A stretch of 64,000 nucleotides of DNA from Croceicoccus sp. Lineage in GTDB: Bacteria > Pseudomonadota > Alphaproteobacteria > Sphingomonadales > Sphingomonadaceae. A program made the position numbers and the translations under genes. The stretch is from the NCBI GenBank assembly GCA_002694745.1, contig NZMY01000016.1:124001-188000 (forward strand). Direction: 5' to 3'. Positions 19,130-28,312 of this stretch are shown here, piece after piece. The notes beneath the pieces were generated by a model. That model ran no database searches. It worked only from the letters and a program-made list of their open reading frames with translations, and was not told the DNA's origin. Each line of letters opens with the position of its first letter. The stretch's first letter is position 1.

Positions 19130-19849
19130 GTGCGGACATGGCTGCGCGGCGGGCTGATGATGGCGGCCGCGCTGATGCTGCCCGCGTGCAGCGGCTCGGG
19201 CGGCGGAAGGCCGGGTTATCCCGGCTATGGCCGTTCGCTGCAGCCGATCGCGCAGCCCGGCCAGATCGTGGCCGCCGAGATCGCGTTCGCCCAGCGCGCG
19301 CGCGAAAAAGGGCAATGGAGCGCGTTTCGCGAATATGCCGCGGATGACGCGATCATGTTCGTCCCGCAGGTCGTCAATGCGCAGCAATGGCTGAAGGGCC
19401 GGACCGATCCGCCGGAGTCCGTCCGCTGGCAACCGCATGAAATCTGGTCGAGCTGCGACGGTTCGCTCTCGGTCAGCTATGGCGCGTGGCAGCAGCCCGA
19501 TAACACGACCGGCTGGTTCACCACCGCGTGGGTCCGGCAGGACGACGGCAGCTATCGCTGGGTGATGGACCAGGGCGACGATGCGGCCGAACCCATCGCG
19601 GCGCCCGACATCATCGCCACCCATGTGGCACCGTGCGAAGGCCGCGAAAAGCCGCGCGCCATGCAGCCCCCCGCCCATTCCGACGCGCCCTATGGCGTCA
19701 GCCGCGACGGCACCTTGCGCTGGGACGTGCTGGTCGCGGACGATTGCGCCCGCACTATCAATATCCGCATGAAACAGGACGGCGATTGGGGCGATCCCGT
19801 CTTCACCCGCAATATCGCCGCAGCGGGCGGGGAAAGCTGCGCGGCCTGA
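19130..19849 (+). CDS. Predicted lipoprotein of unknown function
   Basis: About 239 residues with a lipoprotein signal (lipobox LMLPACS). The mature part begins with a glycine-rich stretch and then a domain with the pattern of an NTF2/SnoaL-like fold: AAEIAFAQRAREKGQWSAF, then ADDAIMF, then SYGAWQQPDN. This suggests a small ligand-binding or enzyme-like fold, but no catalytic site is evident. GTG at 19130, one base after the folD stop, was chosen; TTG at 19121 is the alternative. marC starts two bases after its stop. Confidence 0.72.
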   Translation: MRTWLRGGLMMAAALMLPACSGSGGGRPGYPGYGRSLQPIAQPGQIVAAEIAFAQRAREKGQWSAFREYAADDAIMFVPQVVNAQQWLKGRTDPPESVRWQPHEIWSSCDGSLSVSYGAWQQPDNTTGWFTTAWVRQDDGSYRWVMDQGDDAAEPIAAPDIIATHVAPCEGREKPRAMQPPAHSDAPYGVSRDGTLRWDVLVADDCARTINIRMKQDGDWGDPVFTRNIAAAGGESCAA

Positions 19850-19850
19850 C

Positions 19851-20474
19851 ATGTTCGAACTTTTCGCCTCTGCCTTCGCGACGCTGTTCGTCGTTATCGA
19901 TCCGCCCGGATGCGCGCCGATCTATTACGGCCTCACCAGCGAGATGCCCGCGTCCGAACGCCGTGCGCAGGCGATCCGTGCCACCGTCATCGCCAGCGCC
20001 ATATTGCTGGTGTTCGCCATGTTCGGCGAGCAATTGCTGAATGCGCTTCACATCGAACTCGACGCGTTTCGCATCGCGGGCGGCATCATGCTTTTCCTGA
20101 TCGCGCTGGAAATGGTGTTCGAAAAGCGGACCGAGCGGCGCCATGAACGCGCCGACATGGTCAAGGCCACGCCCGAGATCGAGGATGTGTCCGTCTTCCC
20201 GATGGCGATGCCGATGCTGGCGGGCCCCGGCGCGATCGCCTCGATCATGCTGCTGATGGCGCGGGCCGAGGGGATCGAACAGACGTTTGTGATCCTGGGC
20301 GCGCTAGCCACCGTGATGTTGCTGACCCTGGGCGCGTTGCTGGCCTCCGCTCCGCTGATGAAGCTGCTGGGTCAACAGTTCGAGGCGGTCATTACCCGCC
20401 TGCTCGGCGTCTTGCTGGCTGCGCTGGCGGCGCAGTTCGTGATCAACGGGATTGAGGGAAGCCTCGGCGTCTAG
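19851..20474 (+). CDS. MarC family integral membrane protein
   Basis: A 207-residue inner-membrane protein with about six hydrophobic segments in two repeats. The MarC/SNARE-like signature FVVIDPPGCAPIYYGL lies at the first helix pair and its counterpart PMAMPMLAGPGAIASIMLL in the middle. MarC was once linked to multiple antibiotic resistance, but that role is not supported and the true function is unknown. Closely spaced after the lipoprotein gene. Confidence 0.88.
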   Translation: MFELFASAFATLFVVIDPPGCAPIYYGLTSEMPASERRAQAIRATVIASAILLVFAMFGEQLLNALHIELDAFRIAGGIMLFLIALEMVFEKRTERRHERADMVKATPEIEDVSVFPMAMPMLAGPGAIASIMLLMARAEGIEQTFVILGALATVMLLTLGALLASAPLMKLLGQQFEAVITRLLGVLLAALAAQFVINGIEGSLGV

Positions 20475-20482
20475 TCAGGCGC

Positions 20483-21124
20483 CTATTGCAGCGTCACCGA
20501 ATCGTCGTCGCCATGACGACCGAAAAACTGCATCAGTTGTACGAGCAAGTTGCAGCGCTCGCCCAGCGTGCCGGTTTCCAGCAAGGCCTGCTTGGCCGCC
20601 GCGTCGAAGGGCGCGACCTGCGCCACCCCGTTGATCAGCGACATGTCGTCAAGGCGTGAGACCTGCTCCCAGTCCACGGAATAGCCCTGAGCATCGGCGA
20701 AGGTCTTGGCCTCTTCCTCGAACGCGGCCCTTTCGACGGGAAGCAGGGCAACCTCGTCATTATCCGCAAGCAACTCGGCGCGGACCTGCCTGAACGGCGT
20801 GTCCACCTCCATCTCGCGGATCACGCGAAAACGGCTGACCCCGTCGAGCACCACGTTGAACCGCCCGTCCTCCAGCGCCTCGACCTCGCCAATGCGGCCA
20901 AGGCAGCCGACGTCGAACAGCGGCGCGCCTTCCGCGGGGCGCTGCGGCTGGATCATGCCGATCATGCGGTCGCGCGCCAGCGAATCCTCGATCAACGCGC
21001 GGTAGCGCGGCTCGAACACATGCAGCGACAATTGCAGGCCCGGAAACAGGATAGCGCCTGAAAGCGGGAAGATCGAGATTCGCGTGGTTTCGAGGCCTGA
21101 TCCCATGTCCTGTCCGCCGATCAT
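20483..21124 (-). CDS. Lon N-terminal (LON substrate-binding) domain protein
   Basis: A 213-residue protein made only of the Lon N-terminal substrate-binding domain; no AAA+ or protease part follows. Marks are IFPLSGAILFPGLQLSLHVFEPRYRALIED, then IGMIQP, then GCLGRIGEVEALEDGRFNVVLDGVSRFRV. Its start overlaps the stop of the upstream thioredoxin-TPR gene (ATGA), so the two are coupled. This pairing with a CnoX-like protein points to protein quality control, but no partner is proven. A second in-frame ATG 18 bp later is possible. Confidence 0.87.
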   Translation of the reverse strand: MIGGQDMGSGLETTRISIFPLSGAILFPGLQLSLHVFEPRYRALIEDSLARDRMIGMIQPQRPAEGAPLFDVGCLGRIGEVEALEDGRFNVVLDGVSRFRVIREMEVDTPFRQVRAELLADNDEVALLPVERAAFEEEAKTFADAQGYSVDWEQVSRLDDMSLINGVAQVAPFDAAAKQALLETGTLGERCNLLVQLMQFFGRHGDDDSVTLQ

Positions 21125-22041
21125 CCGAACAGCAGCAGCGACAGACGGCGGCGGGTGGAGGCGACCCATGGATCGTCCAGCCCGACCGCCTCGAACATCT
21201 GCAGCAGCTTGGCCTTGGCCGCGCCCTCGTTCCATGCGGGATCGCTCTCGATCATCTTGAGCAGCGTATCGGCGGCATCGTCGCGCGAACCGGCCGCAAA
21301 CGCCGCCTGCGCGAATTCGAACTGGGCGTCCATGTCGGCGGGGCGTTCCGCCGCGGCCTTGCGCAGCGCGTCCAGAGCGGCATCGTCGGGCCGGTTCTTC
21401 GCCAGCTCGATCGCGGCCTTGGCGCTTTCGATGGCGGGATCGCCTGCCAGTTCGGGCGGCATTTCGGCCAGTGCCGCTTCCGCCTCGGCCACATGGCCAG
21501 TCGCGACCATCGCCTGCAGCAGGCCGGCATTGGCCGCCGCATTGTCGGGATCCATCTGCACGATCTGGGCAAAGATCCCCATCGCACGCTCCCCGTCACC
21601 ACTCGCCAGCACTTCCTCGCCCATGGCGATCAGCGGGGCGATGTCCTGCTTGTCCTCTTCGCCGTCGGCGGCCTGCGGCTGCACGGGAAGCTGGCTGAGG
21701 ATCTGGTCCAGCGCCTGCTTGAGCTGTCCTTCGCTGCGCGCACTGGTCAGATCGGCGACCGGCTGCCCCTGGAACATCGCATAGACTGTGGGGATGGAGC
21801 GCACCTGGAACTGGGCGGCGATGAACTTTTCCTCGTCCACATTGACCTTGGCCAGCACCACGCCCTTGTCGGCATAATCAGCGGCCACCTTCTCAAGCGT
21901 GGGGGTCAGCGCCTTGCACGGCCCGCACCACTCCGCCCAGAAGTCGAGGATCACGAGGCTCTTCATCGAGGGCTCGACGACCTGCTCGCGGAAACGCTCC
22001 ACGGCCTTTTGCTCGTCGAGGTTCAGACCCATGCTCGCCAA
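21121..22041 (-). CDS. Thioredoxin-TPR protein (CnoX/YbbN-like)
   Basis: A 306-residue protein. An N-terminal thioredoxin domain carries FWAEWCGPCKALTP near residues 38-51 and the cis-proline segment RSIPTVY. From about residue 130 there are tetratricopeptide-type helices with AxxxxxxGxxxxA spacing. The layout is that of CnoX (YbbN), a holdase that hands substrates to GroEL/DnaK. Unlike E. coli CnoX it keeps the full CxxC, so redox activity is likely. TTG at 22041 was chosen over the ATG nine bases later because AGGAG lies eight bases before it. Confidence 0.85.
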   Translation of the reverse strand: MASMGLNLDEQKAVERFREQVVEPSMKSLVILDFWAEWCGPCKALTPTLEKVAADYADKGVVLAKVNVDEEKFIAAQFQVRSIPTVYAMFQGQPVADLTSARSEGQLKQALDQILSQLPVQPQAADGEEDKQDIAPLIAMGEEVLASGDGERAMGIFAQIVQMDPDNAAANAGLLQAMVATGHVAEAEAALAEMPPELAGDPAIESAKAAIELAKNRPDDAALDALRKAAAERPADMDAQFEFAQAAFAAGSRDDAADTLLKMIESDPAWNEGAAKAKLLQMFEAVGLDDPWVASTRRRLSLLLFG

Positions 22042-22310
22042 AGGTGATTCTCCTGAAAAATATCTGTCATCCGCCGGGCGTCCGTCCGCCCCGCGCTCTT
22101 GATTGCGGTGAGGGTAATGTGGGACGGTTCGCGCGTTTTTCCAAGGGTTCGCGATATGCCCGCCCCCGGCAGGGCGGCGCCGTGCCCGATAATCTTTGCC
22201 GAAATCCGCAATATGCGAATTTTCCGGTTGCGGCCCCCCATACCCCATGCTAACGGCGCGCCTCACCCTGATCGGAAGGGCCTTCCACCCACCGATTGCA
22301 GGCGTTCAGA

Positions 22311-22385
22311 GCGGGCGTAGCTCAGGGGTAGAGCACAACCTTGCCAAGGTTGGGGTCGAGGGTTCGAATCCCTTCGCCCGCTCCA
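22311..22385 (+). tRNA. tRNA-Gly (anticodon GCC)
   Basis: The acceptor arms GCGGGCG and CGCCCGC pair fully. The D-loop region AGCTCAGGGGTAGAGC and the T arm GGGTTCGAATCCC are canonical. The anticodon GCC lies at 22343-22345 inside a paired stem (CAACC..TTGCCAA..GGTTG). The 3' CCA is encoded. It marks the left border of the region with the sulfotransferase fusion. Confidence 0.96.
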
Positions 22386-22813
22386 TCTGCCTCATTCAAG
22401 GCAGAACGTAACCATCGCAGATTCGCCTTGCATTAGGCATATCGACCACGGCAGACGGCTGGGCCAAACAGCGCGGCTATTGATCTTGTCATCGATGAGA
22501 CTTCGCTGGGACAGGCGATCAGAAGCCTTATCATCGCGCATCCCGACATGAATGCACTGGCCTTCGGCTTTGCGCCCGCCTGCGCACATCAGGATCGATA
22601 AGCGGTGGCCGTGGGGCAGCGGGATCGAGTGAAGCCTCGCCACAGTCAGAAGCCTTGGCAGACCGTCATCGCGTTCATCCCTCAATGATAGCGCAGGCAT
22701 GGCTCCCAGCGTATTCGGCATGACATGCTGTGCGCCAGGGCATGGAGCGAAGAGGATAGAACCGCCTGCAGCGAACTTGACTTTGGGGGGCAACGAACCG
22801 CAAGCCTCCGCAG
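22386..22813 (+). other. Non-coding stretch between tRNA-Gly and the sulfotransferase gene
   Basis: 428 bp with no gene I can support. Short open frames on both strands show no family pattern. There is no recognisable insertion sequence, and I see no repeat of the tRNA 3' end. It may hold the promoter of the downstream gene or the remains of a decayed one. Confidence 0.5.
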
Positions 22814-24442
22814 ATGACACTTCCAGACTTTTTGGTGATCGGGGCACAAAAGGCAGGCTCGACCTGGATTTACGACACCCTGAAACAACATCCCCAGGTC
22901 TTCATGCCGGCGAAGGCAGAGCTACGATTCTTCAATCGACCGAACTGCACCGATCCTTCCAAGGTGGCCGAATACGCGCGAAACTTCGAGGGGGCTGAGC
23001 GTTTCGACCGTGTCGGAGAAAACACACCCGGATATTTCTGGACGACGGATCCAAAGCGTTCGACCAAACAGCCCCCTCACGGCTACAATGCCGACATCCC
23101 CGGCTCTGTCGTCAACGTACTTGGTGACAGCGTCGATGTGATCGTTTCCCTTCGCCACCCCGTCTGGCGCGCGATCTCCGCATTTGGACATCATTCATCA
23201 CTCGGCCGCGTTGCACCCCATGAAACGCTAATCGACAGCGTGGGTATGAACGGCATTCTCGACATGGGGCACTATGGCGCGCACCTCGCTGCCTGGCGCC
23301 GGGCAATAGATCCGGAACGCATCAAGGTACTGGTGTACGAGGATGACATCGTAGCCCAGCCGGAGCGAGGATTCGTCGAAACGTGTCGGTTTTTGAAAAT
23401 CGATACTTCCGTCAGGCCAAAGGGCATGCGCAATGCCGCCAATCAAATTGCCGTGACCGAGTTGAGGCTAGACGGGATGCGCGTAGGTCAACACCCCCAG
23501 CTGCTCGGACCCGCCGACATCCGATTTCTTCTCGATACCTACAAGGACGACATTGCGCAAACCGAAGAGTTCCTCGGACGAACGCTTGCCAAGTGGCACG
23601 AGGAGACCGCGCGGCTGCAAAAGTGGTGTGACGACGCGAGAGTCGTGCGCCCTACGCTGCCGAACACGCAGCATGCACAGCCCAAGGGCAAAACGGATCC
23701 TGCGGTCGCACGCAATCGCGCTTTCCGTCAGGCCGGGCTGGACGCGTCACTCGCCACCACCAACCGGATCGATGAGCAGTTCCGGTTCGAACCCCCCGCC
23801 CGACCATCGGGCCTCATCATGCATCGCAACTGTGAGCTCGGCGCATTCTCCTATGGCGTCGATGGCCATGTCTACAGCACCCGGATAGGCCGTTATTGCT
23901 CAATAGCTCGCGGTGCGAACATAGGGCAATCCGATCACCCCTTGAACTGGATGTCCACCAGCCCCTTCCAATTTCAAGGAGGCTTCAAGTTCAACGTCGG
24001 TGACGGCTTCGCGCATCGTGCGGATTACATGGCGGCCAAGCCTGACAGGGCGCATGGCGACCTTGCGCGAGAGCTGGTGACTCGAGTGACGAAAATCGGC
24101 CACGACGTATGGATCGGACATGGCGCGACGATCGTCGCCGGGGTCGATGTCGGCCATGGCGCGGTGATCGCCGCAGGTGCCGTTGTGACAAAGGACGTGC
24201 CATCTTATGCGATCGTCGGTGGCGTGCCGGCACGGGTCATCGGATACCGCCACGACGAGCAAACGCGGGAACGCCTCCTTTTATGCGCCTGGTGGCGCTT
24301 CGCAATCTGGCAACTGCAGGGCGTGCCGTTCCCTGATGTCAACGACGCCATCGATGAGGTAGAGCGAAGGGTCTCCGAAGGAATGCATCCCTACGAGCCA
24401 GGCTGGGTAGAGGTTGGACCGGACGGGCCGAAGCTTGGGTGA
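22814..24442 (+). CDS. Sulfotransferase fused to a hexapeptide-repeat acyltransferase
   Basis: A 542-residue two-domain enzyme. Residues 1-270 are a PAPS-dependent sulfotransferase: the 5'-phosphosulfate loop is GAQKAGSTW (10-18) and the 3'-phosphate loop [13 protein letters not shown] (112-124). Residues 340-480 are a left-handed beta-helix acyltransferase of the CatB/xenobiotic type: [25 protein letters not shown] with the probable catalytic His375, then [17 protein letters not shown] and GGVPARVIG. One protein may therefore both sulfate and acylate a glycan or small molecule. It stands alone beside tRNA-Gly, and its GC looks lower than its neighbours', which suggests transfer. The acceptor is unknown. 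Confidence 0.85.
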   Translation: MTLPDFLVIGAQKAGSTWIYDTLKQHPQVFMPAKAELRFFNRPNCTDPSKVAEYARNFEGAERFDRVGENTPGYFWTTDPKRSTKQPPHGYNADIPGSVVNVLGDSVDVIVSLRHPVWRAISAFGHHSSLGRVAPHETLIDSVGMNGILDMGHYGAHLAAWRRAIDPERIKVLVYEDDIVAQPERGFVETCRFLKIDTSVRPKGMRNAANQIAVTELRLDGMRVGQHPQLLGPADIRFLLDTYKDDIAQTEEFLGRTLAKWHEETARLQKWCDDARVVRPTLPNTQHAQPKGKTDPAVARNRAFRQAGLDASLATTNRIDEQFRFEPPARPSGLIMHRNCELGAFSYGVDGHVYSTRIGRYCSIARGANIGQSDHPLNWMSTSPFQFQGGFKFNVGDGFAHRADYMAAKPDRAHGDLARELVTRVTKIGHDVWIGHGATIVAGVDVGHGAVIAAGAVVTKDVPSYAIVGGVPARVIGYRHDEQTRERLLLCAWWRFAIWQLQGVPFPDVNDAIDEVERRVSEGMHPYEPGWVEVGPDGPKLG

Positions 24443-24541
24443 CAAGCGCTGTCGAAGGCTCCTTTCCCCTAGCATGCGCGAACAAAGCCCGCCGCGCATC
24501 GGCGACAGGCCCGCACGTCTTTTCCGTCACCAAACGAGCAA

Positions 24542-25858
24542 TCAGGCCAGCCAGGGCCCCGTGATCGCGAAGGTCATCGCCGGGCTATAGGCATTGACGA
24601 ACAGCGTCCTTCCGTCGGGTGAGAAACAGGCGCCCGCAAGCTCCGTCTGCATCGTCAGCCGCGCGATCGGATAGGCGGCACCTTCGGGCGTGATGCCGCG
24701 GATATGGTTGTCGACCACATCGTCATAGCTGTCCTCGCACACGATCAGATGGCCGTTGTCCGCCACGGTCAGATTGTCGCCGTAAAAGAAATCGCGCCGG
24801 TCGGTCGATTCGTAGAACAGCTCCAGCATGTCGCCATCGGGGCCGGGGATCAGGCGAAACACTTGCCCGTAACCCGCCGCGCCGCCGCTGGTGCAGCAGA
24901 AAAAGGCCTCGCTGCGACCGTTATTGTCGGGCCCCATGTGAATGCCTTCGCCGCGCGCGAACAGCGCCGCGCCCTTGGCCGCACCGCGCAGCCGCAAATC
25001 GTCCTTGGGCGCCTCGACATCGTCCAGATCGACCCAGCCGACCGGGATCGGCTGGCCCACCTGCATGGTGATCTCACCGCGCCAGTTGCGCGTGTCGGCA
25101 ATGCCGGTCAGCGCCTGAAGCCTGCCGCCCGCCGCCAGATTGCCGGGTTCGTTGGGGACGAAGCGATAGATCAGGCCGTCGTCCTGGTCCTCGGTCAGAT
25201 AGGCATGGCCGCTGACCGGATCGATCACCGCCGCCTCGTGATTGAACCGGCCCATCGCCTTCAGCGGGACCGGATCGACCAGCCCCTGATGCGCCGCGGG
25301 CACTTCGAACACCCAGCCGTGCCCCGGCTCGGTCACATCGTCCAGCTTCGCTTCCTCGCATGTCAGCCAGCTGCCCCACGGCGTCGTGCCGCCCGCGCAA
25401 TTGCGGATCGTGCCCGCCAGCGAGCGATATTGCTTCTCCACCGCCAGCGTATCGGGGTTCAGCACCAGCGTGGTGGTGCCGCCGGGCAGCACCTTGCCAT
25501 CCTTGCCGCGCGCAAACCCGCCTGGCAGCGCGCCGCCCGCGTCATGGTTCGGCTTCAACTCGTGATTGCGGACCAGCGCGATGCGCCCGTCAGATAGCTG
25601 GAAACAGCCCATGCCGTCCGCGCGGTCGGGCACGGTGCCGCCATCGTCCATCGCATCGCCCAGCCGCGACACGACGCGGTAGGAAAAGCCCTGCGGCAGG
25701 TCGAGCACGCCCTGCGGATCCTTCGCCAGCTGTCCGTAGACGAGCGCGCGCGGCGCTGCCGGGCCCGTCTGGGTGGTGGCCGGGGTGCAGCCGCTGGCGG
25801 CAAGACCGGCAAAGGCGCTGGAGGCCGCAAGGAAACGGCGTCTGTCGAGTTGTGTCAT
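24542..25858 (-). CDS. PhoX-like (DUF839) phosphatase-family protein, Tat-exported
   Basis: A 438-residue exported protein. The twin-arginine signal LDRRRFLAAS (5-13) leads to a lipobox-like ASGC (Cys24), so it may be a Tat lipoprotein. The body matches the PhoX/DUF839 six-bladed propeller: GMGCFQLSDGRIALVRNHE, GGTTPWGSWLTCEEA, RFNHEAAVIDP, TEDQDDGLIYRFVP, GDNLTVADNGHLIVCED. The acidic residues that bind Ca/Fe in PhoX are plausibly among the E/D of these blocks. Alkaline phosphatase activity is inferred; some DUF839 proteins are uncharacterised. Confidence 0.83.
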   Translation of the reverse strand: MTQLDRRRFLAASSAFAGLAASGCTPATTQTGPAAPRALVYGQLAKDPQGVLDLPQGFSYRVVSRLGDAMDDGGTVPDRADGMGCFQLSDGRIALVRNHELKPNHDAGGALPGGFARGKDGKVLPGGTTTLVLNPDTLAVEKQYRSLAGTIRNCAGGTTPWGSWLTCEEAKLDDVTEPGHGWVFEVPAAHQGLVDPVPLKAMGRFNHEAAVIDPVSGHAYLTEDQDDGLIYRFVPNEPGNLAAGGRLQALTGIADTRNWRGEITMQVGQPIPVGWVDLDDVEAPKDDLRLRGAAKGAALFARGEGIHMGPDNNGRSEAFFCCTSGGAAGYGQVFRLIPGPDGDMLELFYESTDRRDFFYGDNLTVADNGHLIVCEDSYDDVVDNHIRGITPEGAAYPIARLTMQTELAGACFSPDGRTLFVNAYSPAMTFAITGPWLA

Positions 25859-25922
25859 GGTGTCGTCCGCTATTTCGCTTTTCTTACCGGTGAATGACAG
25901 TCTGCAGCCTTAACGGCAGCGA

Positions 25923-26504
25923 TCAGGCAAGGCCGCGCATCGCCTCAAGGTCAGCCGGCGTGTCGATATCGAGCGCCTCTTCGGCGGGCAAGCGGACGAG
26001 AGCCGCGCCATTAGCCGGATCGCGCAGCCAGCCGCGCGCGCCCCTGTCGCCATCGGCCGATTGCAGGCGGCCGAACCAGCCCCTGCCGAACAGCGCAGGC
26101 GGACCGGGTGCGGCGTTCACCGGCTGGCAGGCGGCCAAGCCATCAGTTCGGTCGGGACAGGCATTCAGCAGCCGCGTGATGGTGGCGGGCGATATGCGCG
26201 GCATGTCTCCCAGCATCACCAGCAGATAATCCGCCCTCGCCTTGTCCGCCGCCCCGGCCGCGAGCGAAAGCGAATGTCCCATGCCGCGTTCGGGCGCGTG
26301 ATTGGCGATGACGGTCAGTCCGGGCATGGAGCGATTTTCGCCCGCGACCAGCCCCCTCCCCAGCCATTCGAACGGCTCAAGCGGAGCAAGCGCTGCGTCG
26401 AGGACGGTTCCATCGCCGCAGGGCGCAGCCAGCTTGTCCGCGCCAAACCGCCGGGCAAGGCCCGCTGCCAGCGTCACGGCATAGACGCGGGCGGGTTCGA
26501 TCAC
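25923..26504 (-). CDS. MobA/MocA-like nucleotidyltransferase (molybdopterin cofactor type)
   Basis: A 193-residue nucleotidyltransferase of the MocA/MobA group, which adds CMP or GMP to molybdopterin. It shows the P-loop-like LAAGLARRFGADKL (12-25), the metal-binding LVMLGDMPRIS and the C-terminal DIDTPADLEAM. The GTG start overlaps the stop of the XdhC gene (GTGA). The pairing with XdhC, the maturation factor for xanthine dehydrogenase-type enzymes, supports a molybdenum-cofactor role. No molybdoenzyme gene is in the window. Confidence 0.85.
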   Translation of the reverse strand: MIEPARVYAVTLAAGLARRFGADKLAAPCGDGTVLDAALAPLEPFEWLGRGLVAGENRSMPGLTVIANHAPERGMGHSLSLAAGAADKARADYLLVMLGDMPRISPATITRLLNACPDRTDGLAACQPVNAAPGPPALFGRGWFGRLQSADGDRGARGWLRDPANGAALVRLPAEEALDIDTPADLEAMRGLA

Positions 26505-27391
26505 GCCGCCGCCTCATAGCCCGCAACGATCTCGGCCAGAACCGACAGGGCCAGCACGGCGGGATCGCGCGCCTTTTCGATCAGCCCGACGGGCCCGTGC
26601 AGCCGCCCGCGTGCCTTATCGGCCAGCCCCAGATCCGAAAGCTGCGCCTGCCGCGCCTCGCGCGCCGGTGCGCCGCCCTGCGCGCCGATGTAAAAGGCAT
26701 CGCTATCGACCGCCCACGGAATGATCGAGCGTTCCCATTCGTGATCGTGGAACAGCACGACCACCGCGCTCCATGGATCGAGCGCAAGATCGGGCGCCGT
26801 GCCGAGAGACAGGCCCCCCCCCGCCTGCCGCATCCCGCACCCCGCCCCCTCGCCGAACGGGCGCAGCGCGTCGACCGCCGCGCCATAGGCCAGCGCCAGC
26901 CGTTCGAACGCCGCCAGTTCGGGCCCTGTCCCGATGGCGACGATGCGCAATTCCGGGCGATAGGACCGCCGCAGCAGCTCTCCGCCAGCCAGCGGCACGG
27001 AAAGCTCTGCCTGCCGCCTTGCGTCCAGCGCGGACACCGCTTGCGCCAAGGCCGCCCGGTCGGGCGCGGGATCGACCGTGACCGCAAGCCGCGAACCGCA
27101 TGGCAGGCGCAGGTCCATCGGATCGCCCGCGCCGCCGAAATGCAGGAAGCGCGGCCTGCCCTCCGCCGCCGCCTCGCCCGCCTGATGCGCCAGCGCCGAT
27201 TCCAGACAGCCATCGGCCATGCTGCCCACGATCCGCCCGTCGGGTCCGACCGCCAGCTGCGCGCCGAGCCGCCGCGAGAAACTGCCGTCGATATCGGTGA
27301 TCGTGCATAGCGCCGCATCGCCCGCCGCCGCGCGCCTCAGCTCCGCATTGTCGCTATGGATACGGGCAGCGGCGATTGCGTCATTCATCAT
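26501..27391 (-). CDS. XdhC family molybdoenzyme maturation protein
   Basis: A 296-residue XdhC/CoxI-type protein that binds and sulfurates molybdenum cofactor for insertion into xanthine dehydrogenase-family enzymes. It has the N-terminal XdhC block (CTITDIDGSFSRRLGAQLAV, GSMADGCLESALA) and the C-terminal Rossmann part with RIVAIGTGPELAAFERLA and DAFYIGAQGG. The ATG at 27391 is preceded by GGGG; the next codon is also ATG. It is the first gene of the xdhC-mocA pair and is divergent from the GST gene. Confidence 0.85.
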   Translation of the reverse strand: MMNDAIAAARIHSDNAELRRAAAGDAALCTITDIDGSFSRRLGAQLAVGPDGRIVGSMADGCLESALAHQAGEAAAEGRPRFLHFGGAGDPMDLRLPCGSRLAVTVDPAPDRAALAQAVSALDARRQAELSVPLAGGELLRRSYRPELRIVAIGTGPELAAFERLALAYGAAVDALRPFGEGAGCGMRQAGGGLSLGTAPDLALDPWSAVVVLFHDHEWERSIIPWAVDSDAFYIGAQGGAPAREARQAQLSDLGLADKARGRLHGPVGLIEKARDPAVLALSVLAEIVAGYEAAA

Positions 27392-27478
27392 CCACCCCAT
27401 ATCGCGTCGGCCGGTCGCCGTCTCAACCCATTCGGCGCATCGGTCAGCAGAATTCGAAAAAGCCGCAGGAGCCCATGC

Positions 27479-28312
27479 ATGAACGACGTCTACACTCCGC
27501 CCAAGGTCTGGACACAGGATGGCGAGAACGGCGGAAAGTTCGCCTCGATCAACCGCCCCACCGCCGGCGCGCGCGAGGACCGGGACCTCCCCGTCGGTGA
27601 CCATCCGTTCCAGCTCTATTCGCTGGGCACGCCCAATGGCCAGAAGGCGACCATCATGTTCGAGGAACTGCTGGCGGCGGGCCATAAGGGCGCGGAATAT
27701 GACGCGTGGAAGATCGACATCATGGATCTGGACCAGTTCACCAGCGGCTTTGTCGAGATCAATCCCAATTCCAAGATCCCCGCGCTTGTCGACCGCAGCG
27801 GCGACACGCCGTTTCGCGTATTCGAATCGGGCGCGATCCTGCTCCATCTGGCGGAGAAATTCGGCGCATTCCTGCCATCGGGCGGCCCACAGCGCGCCGA
27901 AACCCAGTCATGGCTGATGTGGCAGATGGGCACTGCGCCGCTGCTGGGCGGCGGGTTCGGCCATTTCTATGCCTATGCGCCCGAGAAATACCGTTACCCG
28001 ATCGACCGATACACGATGGAGGTGAAGCGGCAGCTCGACGTTCTGGACCAGCATCTGGCGGATCGCGAGTTCATGGCGGGCGATTACTCCATTGCGGACA
28101 TGGCGATCTTCGCATGGCACGGACAGCTGGCGCTGGGCCGCCTCTATGACGCGGCGGAATTCCTTCAGGTCGACAGCTATGCCAATGTGCAGCGCTGGGC
28201 CAAGGCGATCGACGCCCGCCCCGCGGTCCGGCGCGGGCTGCGGGTCAATGCCTCACCCGAACGGGTCGATGGCGCCATTGCCGAGCGCCACTCGGCCGCC
28301 GATCTGGACTGA
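27479..28312 (+). CDS. yghU: YghU-type glutathione S-transferase / disulfide-bond oxidoreductase
   Basis: A 277-residue Nu-class glutathione transferase homologous to E. coli YghU. The N-terminal extension with YTPPKVWTQDG is typical of the group. The thioredoxin-like half has QLYSLGTPNGQKATIMFEEL, the cis-Pro and glutathione site in NPNSKIPALVDR, and ESGAILLHLAEKFG. The helical half ends with YSIADMAIFAWHGQ. YghU reduces organic hydroperoxides and disulfides with glutathione. The ATG at 27479 follows CAGGAG. It ends exactly where the convergent dcd stop begins. Confidence 0.9.
   Translation: MNDVYTPPKVWTQDGENGGKFASINRPTAGAREDRDLPVGDHPFQLYSLGTPNGQKATIMFEELLAAGHKGAEYDAWKIDIMDLDQFTSGFVEINPNSKIPALVDRSGDTPFRVFESGAILLHLAEKFGAFLPSGGPQRAETQSWLMWQMGTAPLLGGGFGHFYAYAPEKYRYPIDRYTMEVKRQLDVLDQHLADREFMAGDYSIADMAIFAWHGQLALGRLYDAAEFLQVDSYANVQRWAKAIDARPAVRRGLRVNASPERVDGAIAERHSAADLD

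Noticed and set aside
22392-22847. A 151-codon minus-strand frame after tRNA-Gly
   Set aside because: It overlaps the start of the sulfotransferase gene, has no ribosome binding site and resembles no family.
24443-24541. Possible att repeat of the tRNA-Gly 3' end to the right of the sulfotransferase gene
   Set aside because: No stretch matching the tRNA 3' end was found and no integrase is present.
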